Shown here: positions 5,446 to 9,908 of the stretch, piece after piece
Position numbering within the stretch: position 1 is the stretch's first letter
Layout of the letters: the number at the start of each line of letters is the position of its first letter
From: Actinomycetes bacterium
Lineage (GTDB): Bacteria; Actinomycetota; Actinomycetes; Actinomycetales; Demequinaceae
Direction: 5' to 3'
DNA length: 9,908 nt
Assembly (NCBI GenBank): GCA_023432235.1
Contig: JAEYUX010000132.1
Coordinates: 1 to 9,908 of the forward strand
Position numbers and translations under genes: made by a program
The notes under the pieces: generated by a model
Told to the model about the DNA's origin: nothing
Databases searched by the model: none
The model's input: the letters and a program-made list of their open reading frames with translations, nothing else

Positions 5446-5966
5446 TCGCTCTCCTGCCCAAAATCTCGAGTCACACCATCCCATGAGAGGAATTCCTCCC
5501 ACGGGGCTAATAAACGCGCGGGAAAGACCTCTCGTGTGTCAGCGCCCAGTTCGGCCGATGTCACCCACGCAACCTCGTCAATTGTCTCCACCTCGCCGGG
5601 AGTGAAGGCCTGAGTTGACGTGGGCCGCGCATCGGCATCCGCAAGCCAGCCCACGTAAAACTCTTCGTGTTGTGTGTACGGCCGGGATGCAAAGTCGAAT
5701 ACGGCCGTGCGTCTCCATACTGGCCCCGTCAACTCGTCCGGCTCGAGCCGGAACCCCGTCTCCTCGAGAAGCTCCCGGACAGCACCCTCACGGGCGCTCT
5801 CCCCCGGCTCAAGCCCTCCTCCAGGCGTAAACCAAAAGCTGCGGGCGGGCAGGTGAGGATCGTGTCCGAGAATCATCAACAACCGAGGCTCAGGGCCGGT
5901 GTCGTCGACAAAGAGGACGCGCGCGCCCACTCTCTCGATGCGCTGCGTCGCGGCGTTGTCCCCCAC
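5442..5966 (-). CDS. Nudix hydrolase
   Basis: Nudix enzymes cleave nucleoside diphosphates linked to another group, and the substrate here cannot be read from the sequence. With the start chosen the protein is 174 residues. The full Nudix box is present at about residues 50-72: Gly50, Glu56, then RELLEETGF (64-72) with the metal-binding glutamates. An FWFTPGGG strand precedes it, and the C-terminal part contains EEFYVGWLAD and an EVAWVTSAEL segment. The open frame runs back into pdxS, but those codons are low-complexity Arg/Ser shadow sequence, so I start at GTG 5966, 13 bases after the pdxS stop. A GTG at 5930 (before GARVLFVDD) is an alternative. It sits between pdxS and pdxT and overlaps pdxT by ATGA, so it belongs to the same message. 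A role in cleaning up nucleotide or cofactor by-products is only a guess. Confidence 0.93.
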   Translation of the reverse strand: MGDNAATQRIERVGARVLFVDDTGPEPRLLMILGHDPHLPARSFWFTPGGGLEPGESAREGAVRELLEETGFRLEPDELTGPVWRRTAVFDFASRPYTQHEEFYVGWLADADARPTSTQAFTPGEVETIDEVAWVTSAELGADTREVFPARLLAPWEEFLSWDGVTRDFGQESE

Positions 5967-5979
5967 GTCCGCAGTCGGC

Positions 5980-6885
5980 TTACCAGCCGCGCTCGGCCAA
6001 GCGATGGGGCTCCGGAATCTCGTCGACGTTGATGCCCACCATCGCCTCACCGAGGCCACGCGACACATCGGCGATGACAGCGGGGTCGTCAAAGAACGTC
6101 GTCGCCTTGACAATCGCCTTGGCACGTTCGGCCGGGTTGCCCGACTTGAAGATGCCCGAGCCGACAAACACACCGTCAGCACCAAGTTGCATCATCATCG
6201 CCGCGTCTGCCGGGGTCGCGATTCCACCAGCGGTAAAGAGCACCACGGGCAACTTGCCGGTCGCTGCAATCTCCTTAACGAGCGGCAGCGGCGCCTGAAG
6301 CTCCTTCGCTGCGACGTAAAGCTCATCCTCCGGGAGAGAGGTAAGACGCTGGATTTCGGCGCGAATGGTCCGCATGTGCGTCGTCGCGTTCGAGACGTCA
6401 CCAGTTCCCGCTTCACCCTTTGACCGGATCATCGCGGCACCTTCCGAGATGCGCCGCAGGGCTTCCCCAAGGTTGGTCGCACCGCACACAAAAGGCACGG
6501 TGAAATTCCACTTGTCGATGTGGTGGGTGTAATCCGCCGGGGTCAGCACCTCAGACTCGTCGACGTAATCAACTCCGAGGCTTTGCAACACCTGCGCCTC
6601 AACAAAGTGGCCAATACGAGCCTTCGCCATCACCGGAATGGACACCGACGCGATGATCTGATCGATGAGATCCGGATCCGACATGCGAGCAACGCCACCC
6701 TGCGCGCGGATATCAGCGGGAACACGCTCGAGCGCCATGACGGCGACGGCGCCAGCGTCCTCTGCGATCTTTGCCTGGTCAGCGGTCACCACGTCCATGA
6801 TGACGCCGCCCTTCAGCATCTCGGCCATGCCGCGCTTCACCAGATCGGTACCGACCTGTGGTGCCGTGGACGTGGACTCGCTCAT
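5980..6885 (-). CDS. pdxS: Pyridoxal 5'-phosphate synthase lyase subunit PdxS
   Basis: PdxS builds PLP from ribose 5-phosphate, glyceraldehyde 3-phosphate and ammonia supplied by PdxT, as a dodecamer of TIM barrels. The 301-residue protein is complete. Asp31 (VIMDVV), Lys88 (PVMAKARIGH) and Lys156 (IRSKGEAGTG) match the spacing of the B. subtilis Asp24, Lys81 and Lys149 catalytic residues. ALERVPADIRAQGGVARM, DESEVLTPAD and FTAGGIATPADAA are further hallmarks. The C-terminal end ERGW is typical. The start ATG at 6885 has AAGGAA upstream. It overlaps the pimA stop as ATGA, so PLP synthesis is coupled in translation to a PIM mannosyltransferase gene. No separate promoter is visible. Confidence 0.98.
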   Translation of the reverse strand: MSESTSTAPQVGTDLVKRGMAEMLKGGVIMDVVTADQAKIAEDAGAVAVMALERVPADIRAQGGVARMSDPDLIDQIIASVSIPVMAKARIGHFVEAQVLQSLGVDYVDESEVLTPADYTHHIDKWNFTVPFVCGATNLGEALRRISEGAAMIRSKGEAGTGDVSNATTHMRTIRAEIQRLTSLPEDELYVAAKELQAPLPLVKEIAATGKLPVVLFTAGGIATPADAAMMMQLGADGVFVGSGIFKSGNPAERAKAIVKATTFFDDPAVIADVSRGLGEAMVGINVDEIPEPHRLAERGW

Positions 6886-8033
6886 GCTGGGGTTTCCTTC
6901 GCTCGCTGGGGGAAAAAACTTGCGTCAAGTCTAATGGCGTCTTGGTAGGTCTCTTCGATCCGCGGCGCTACCTGGTGCCAGTCAAAGGTGCCTGCGCGCT
7001 CTCGCCCGCGCGCCGCGAGGTCTGCACGGCCGTCGGCATCAGTCAACAACTCGTTGATACGGTCCGCCATCGCCCCTGCGTGGCCCACGTGGAAGAAAGC
7101 GGCGCATTCGTCTCCTTCATCCGACGTCGCGACGTCCCGGAACGCAACAAGGTCACTCGCCACCACGGCGGCGCCGGCCGCCATCGCCTCCACCAGCACG
7201 ATGCCAAAACTCTCGCCACCGGTGTTCGGCGCGCAATAGACATCGACCGACGCCATGAAACGCGCCTTTTGTGCCTCATCCAACTCCCCCACCACTTCCG
7301 CACCGGCACGGGCGGCCTTGGCAGCCACGCGGTCAGAGAATCGGCCGGCAACGAGGAAACGGGCGCGGGGGTGCTCGGCGCGTACCTTCGGGATCGCATC
7401 GAGGAACGTTTCCAAGCCCTTGCGTGGCTCATCCATGCGCCCGAGGATGCCTACTGTTGGCGCCTTGCGGCTTCCCACCCACTCTTCTCGTGGTTCGGCA
7501 TGGACATACGCGCTCGTGTCGACGCCGTTCGGAATAATGTGCGTCGGTGTCACTCGCAGGTGCTCCGCGATCGTGCGGGCCGCGGAGGGCGACACTGCGA
7601 TGCGGGCATCGAGCTCTTCGTATCCCGGTTTGATCCACGGCTTGCCCATGCGCATGAGAGTCGACCCTTCGGTCGACGTGTGGAATGTTCCCACTGTCGG
7701 TCCCAGCCGCGCCCACATGGCGATGAGGCTCAACGATGGCGTACCAGGCTCATGCAAATGGACCACGTCGAAATCGCCGTCCGCAAGCCAGCGTCGGACG
7801 CGTGCCGCTGCAACAAGACCAAAAGTGAGGCGCGCCGTCGAACCGTTGTATTGAACGGGAATCGATCGTCCAGCCGTGCGAACATAGCCGGGCACCTTGG
7901 TGTGAGGTGCCGCTGGCGCAAGCACCGACACGTGGTGGCCGCGCCGAATAAGCGCTTCTGCAAGGTCAATGACGTGGAGTTGGACCCCGCCCGGCCGGTC
8001 GAGCGAATACGGGCACACAATGCCGATTCTCAT
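6882..8033 (-). CDS. pimA: Phosphatidyl-myo-inositol alpha-mannosyltransferase PimA
   Basis: PimA transfers mannose from GDP-mannose to position 2 of phosphatidylinositol on the inner face of the membrane, the first committed step to PIMs. The 383-residue GT4/GT-B product has GGVQLHV (15-21) for the loop near the acceptor, FHTSTEGS with His118, NGVDTSAY (169-176), GRMDEPRKGL (198-207) with Arg199 and Lys205, and GGESFGIVLVEAMAAG (272-287) with the E-x7-E pair Glu274 and Glu282. These correspond well to M. smegmatis PimA residues. The frame is open 28 codons upstream, but MRIGIVCPYS at ATG 8033 is the family start and overlaps the patA-like stop by ATGA. It lies between the acyltransferase and pdxS. 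Confidence 0.95.
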   Translation of the reverse strand: MRIGIVCPYSLDRPGGVQLHVIDLAEALIRRGHHVSVLAPAAPHTKVPGYVRTAGRSIPVQYNGSTARLTFGLVAAARVRRWLADGDFDVVHLHEPGTPSLSLIAMWARLGPTVGTFHTSTEGSTLMRMGKPWIKPGYEELDARIAVSPSAARTIAEHLRVTPTHIIPNGVDTSAYVHAEPREEWVGSRKAPTVGILGRMDEPRKGLETFLDAIPKVRAEHPRARFLVAGRFSDRVAAKAARAGAEVVGELDEAQKARFMASVDVYCAPNTGGESFGIVLVEAMAAGAAVVASDLVAFRDVATSDEGDECAAFFHVGHAGAMADRINELLTDADGRADLAARGRERAGTFDWHQVAPRIEETYQDAIRLDASFFPQRAKETPA

Positions 8034-8923
8034 GGGGACACCACCCACCCAAAGCGCTGCAACATATGCCAGTCTTCGGTGTACGTGCTGACAAAGTCCG
8101 CGATCTGCGTCGCCCACGCTTGCGTCATGTCAGCGAGCCGCTGCTCACCGGTGAACTCTTCAGGGCGGACCGCTTCACCAAAGTGCATGACGACACCCCA
8201 TCGCGATCTCGCTCTCAGACGTTGACGACCCGACAGGCGCTCGTACCTGATCATCACGGGAAGAATCACCGTCTTCACGGACTGCGCCAATGCCGCGGGG
8301 CCAGGCGCCACCTTGACCTCATGGCCCCACATCGTGACGGGAATACCGCTTCCCGACAAGTCCCGGTCACTGAGCAAGCACACAAGAGTGCGCTCCGACT
8401 TAGCGATTCTGATGAGCTCACGGAATATCGCACCACCCTCGTGACCGAGAATGCGCAAACCCCATTTTTCGCGCAACGCAACAAACTCGTCAAAGACCTC
8501 GCGAGGCTTGAGGACCTCCGCAACGGCGGTCACCGGGATGATGTGCCGACACGCGTACGCCCCTACAAGATCCCAGTTCCCCAAATGACCGAGGACTGCC
8601 ACTGTGCCCCGGTCCCCAGGAAAAATGCCCTCCAGTGCCTCGGGGTTGTGCATCCGCACGCGTGCGTCGAGCTGGCGCGTCGTCAGCCGCGACATTTCGA
8701 AGGTCTCGGCGTAATACCGCGCCACGGACGCGAGACCACGGCGGCTCAGCCTGCGAAGCGCCTTTCCGCTCAGGCCGGTCACGCGCGCGTAATTGTCTTC
8801 TAAACGCCGCGCGGGTTTTGCTTTCGCGGCCCACGCGTACATGACAAGAACCCACGCAATGGCTCGCACCCATGAGCGAGGCAACCAGCGTGCCACCCGC
8901 CACGCAATCAAGAACGGATTCAT
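8030..8923 (-). CDS. patA: Phosphatidylinositol mannoside acyltransferase (PatA-like, LpxL/HtrB family)
   Basis: This membrane-associated acyltransferase is expected to move a fatty acyl chain from acyl-CoA to the mannose of PIM1/PIM2. The 297-residue chain has a basic amphipathic/hydrophobic N-terminal region (about 5-33) and the acyltransferase HLGNWD motif (113-118), with catalytic His113 and Asp118 in H-x4-D spacing. SDRDLSGSGI (185-194) follows, with WGHEVKVAPGPAALA (199-213) in the acyl-donor region. Length and order match the family. The ATG at 8923 is forced, since an in-frame TGA lies just upstream; the ribosome site is poor. It follows pgsA by 22 bases and overlaps pimA by ATGA, as in the conserved actinobacterial PIM cluster. 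The symbol follows M. tuberculosis Rv2611c usage and is unrelated to the aminotransferase also called PatA. Confidence 0.93.
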   Translation of the reverse strand: MNPFLIAWRVARWLPRSWVRAIAWVLVMYAWAAKAKPARRLEDNYARVTGLSGKALRRLSRRGLASVARYYAETFEMSRLTTRQLDARVRMHNPEALEGIFPGDRGTVAVLGHLGNWDLVGAYACRHIIPVTAVAEVLKPREVFDEFVALREKWGLRILGHEGGAIFRELIRIAKSERTLVCLLSDRDLSGSGIPVTMWGHEVKVAPGPAALAQSVKTVILPVMIRYERLSGRQRLRARSRWGVVMHFGEAVRPEEFTGEQRLADMTQAWATQIADFVSTYTEDWHMLQRFGWVVSP

Positions 8924-8945
8924 AGATCAGCGGCCCGGACCGGCC

Positions 8946-9578
8946 TCAGCTTCCGCTGCGTCGGGGAAGGCGGTGGTCCACCGCGTTCTCACGAATCACG
9001 ATGAGCGTGCGTTGGACCACTGTCACCAGGCCAAGAAGTGCGAGTAGCACGAGCGTCCACGTGAGGACCCAGAGCGGGAGGCCCAGACCCACAAGCCCGG
9101 TTGCCGTCAGCCCGATGACGAGGCGGTCGGAGCGCTCCGCGATGCCCCCTGTCGCGGCGATCCCCAAAGACTCTGCCTTGGCACGCGCGTAGGGCACAAA
9201 AGACCCGATGGTGAGACACGCCAGCGCAGCAAGAGACGTCGCAGCGTCAACCTCCCGATACGCCCACACGAGTGCGCCGAAGATTGCGGCGTCGGCCACC
9301 CGGTCAAGGGTCGAGTCGAGGTAGGAACCCAGACGCGACGCCTTTCCTGAGAGGCGGGCCATCGTGCCGTCCAACATGTCTGTCACGACGAAGAACGTGA
9401 TGACCATGACGCCCCAAAACAGCATCGAGCCGCGCTGTGGGAAAAAGAACAAGGCCCCAAAGACCACGCCGACGGTGCCGATGATTGTCATCGCATTGGG
9501 GTGGATTCCCGCGTTGGTCAGCACCCGTGCAGGCGCTGTCCACAGCGCCGTCATCACCGGGCGCAACTTGCCAAACAT
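8946..9578 (-). CDS. pgsA: Phosphatidylinositol phosphate synthase (CDP-alcohol phosphatidyltransferase)
   Basis: This integral membrane enzyme joins CDP-diacylglycerol and inositol 1-phosphate to give phosphatidylinositol phosphate, the precursor of PI and PIMs. The 210-residue product carries the complete CDP-OH-P signature: Asp67, Asp70-Gly71, Ala74-Arg75, Gly84, Asp88 and Asp92 (DMLDGTMAR then GSYLDSTLD). Several hydrophobic segments flank it, at about 27-47, 52-69, 95-105, 113-130 and 152-192. The substrate inositol phosphate, rather than glycerol phosphate, is inferred from its neighbours PatA and PimA and from the matching gene in M. tuberculosis (pgsA1, Rv2612c). The ATG at 9578 has AAGGAG five bases before it. 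It starts 21 bases after the HIT gene. Confidence 0.94.
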   Translation of the reverse strand: MFGKLRPVMTALWTAPARVLTNAGIHPNAMTIIGTVGVVFGALFFFPQRGSMLFWGVMVITFFVVTDMLDGTMARLSGKASRLGSYLDSTLDRVADAAIFGALVWAYREVDAATSLAALACLTIGSFVPYARAKAESLGIAATGGIAERSDRLVIGLTATGLVGLGLPLWVLTWTLVLLALLGLVTVVQRTLIVIRENAVDHRLPRRSGS

Positions 9579-9599
9579 GTTTCTCCTTTGGAGCGCGGC

Positions 9600-9908
9600 C
9601 TAGGTAGGCCACGCCTCACTCACACGCCGCCACGTCTCGTCGAGAAGTTCGGGCAACGCCTTGGTCTGACCGATGATCGGCAAGAAGTTCGAATCCCCCA
9701 CCCACCGCGGCACGATGTGCTGGTGGAGGTGCTCGTGAATTCCTGCCCCTCCGGTTCGGCCCTGGTTCATGCCGATATTGAAGCCTTGTGTGCCGGTCAG
9801 TTGCTGAAGTACGCGCATGCCCGTCTGGGTGAGCACACCCATCTCGTCGCGCTCGGCGTCGGTCGCCTCGGTATACCAACCGACGTGGCGGTACGGGCAC
9901 ACCATGAG
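9600..9908 (-). CDS. HIT-family nucleotide phosphorylase/hydrolase (C-terminal part)
   Basis: Only the last 102 residues are in the window; the first visible codons (Leu-Met-Val) are inside the conserved LMVxPYRH strand, so this methionine is not the true start. The histidine triad is seen as EHLHQHIVPRW, preceded by FNIGMNQGRTGGAGIHEH. The tail FLPIIGQTKALPELLDETW matches the group of M. tuberculosis Rv2613c, described as a diadenosine tetraphosphate (Ap4A) phosphorylase and likewise encoded just upstream of pgsA1. That activity is therefore likely here, but a general HIT hydrolase is possible. The catalytic residues are intact in the visible part. It appears to be the upstream member of the PIM/PLP operon, and its own start and promoter lie beyond the window. 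Confidence 0.93.
   Translation of the reverse strand, partial: LMVCPYRHVGWYTEATDAERDEMGVLTQTGMRVLQQLTGTQGFNIGMNQGRTGGAGIHEHLHQHIVPRWVGDSNFLPIIGQTKALPELLDETWRRVSEAWPT

Noticed and set aside
5967..6185. Upstream extension of the Nudix reading frame
   Set aside because: It overlaps the conserved C-terminus of pdxS in another frame and translates to Arg/Ser-rich sequence with no family similarity.
6858..8225. A 455-codon open frame on the plus strand
   Set aside because: It lies opposite pimA and the start of pdxS, both of which have full family motifs. Its translation is rich in Arg/His without domains. Long antisense frames are expected in high-GC DNA.

Overview
The window is a stretch of a high-GC Actinomycetota chromosome, most likely Micrococcales-like, although I cannot name the genus from sequence alone. 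All thirteen genes lie on the minus strand and together fill almost the whole window. The diagnostic evidence is a phosphatidylinositol mannoside (PIM) pathway cluster (PI-phosphate synthase, acyltransferase PatA-like, mannosyltransferase PimA-like) next to pdxS/pdxT, a YebC protein, ruvCAB and secD. This is a shortened version of the order known from Mycobacterium tuberculosis (Rv2613c down to secD).

In the direction of transcription (high to low coordinates), the first block is HIT-family protein (9600-9908, cut by the window edge), pgsA-like (8946-9578), patA-like (8030-8923), pimA (6882-8033), pdxS (5980-6885), a Nudix hydrolase (5442-5966) and pdxT (4861-5445). Several neighbours share ATGA stop/start overlaps or have gaps of about 20 bases or less, so this looks like one operon. 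It joins early PIM lipid synthesis in the membrane to pyridoxal 5'-phosphate synthesis in the cytosol.

The second block is a two-gene module: a SatD-family protein (4180-4800) with a cyclase-like N-terminal half and a C-terminal helix-turn-helix, and a small three-helix membrane protein (3809-4183) overlapping it by ATGA. Its promoter region is the most striking structure in the window. Two strong inverted repeats with the same half-site sit over a promoter placed exactly for a leaderless mRNA, which suggests autoregulation.

The third block is yebC (2996-3748), ruvC (2432-2986), ruvA (1786-2382) and ruvB (714-1799), covering gene regulation/translation support and Holliday junction processing. 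A near-consensus actinobacterial LexA (SOS) box lies just ahead of ruvA, beside a 10-bp-arm palindrome at the end of ruvC. The last gene is secD (1-606, cut by the window edge), with a plausible promoter of its own. yajC, often found between ruvB and secD, is absent here.

No RNA genes, insertion sequences, CRISPR arrays or phage genes were seen, and no stretch of 300 bases lacks a gene.
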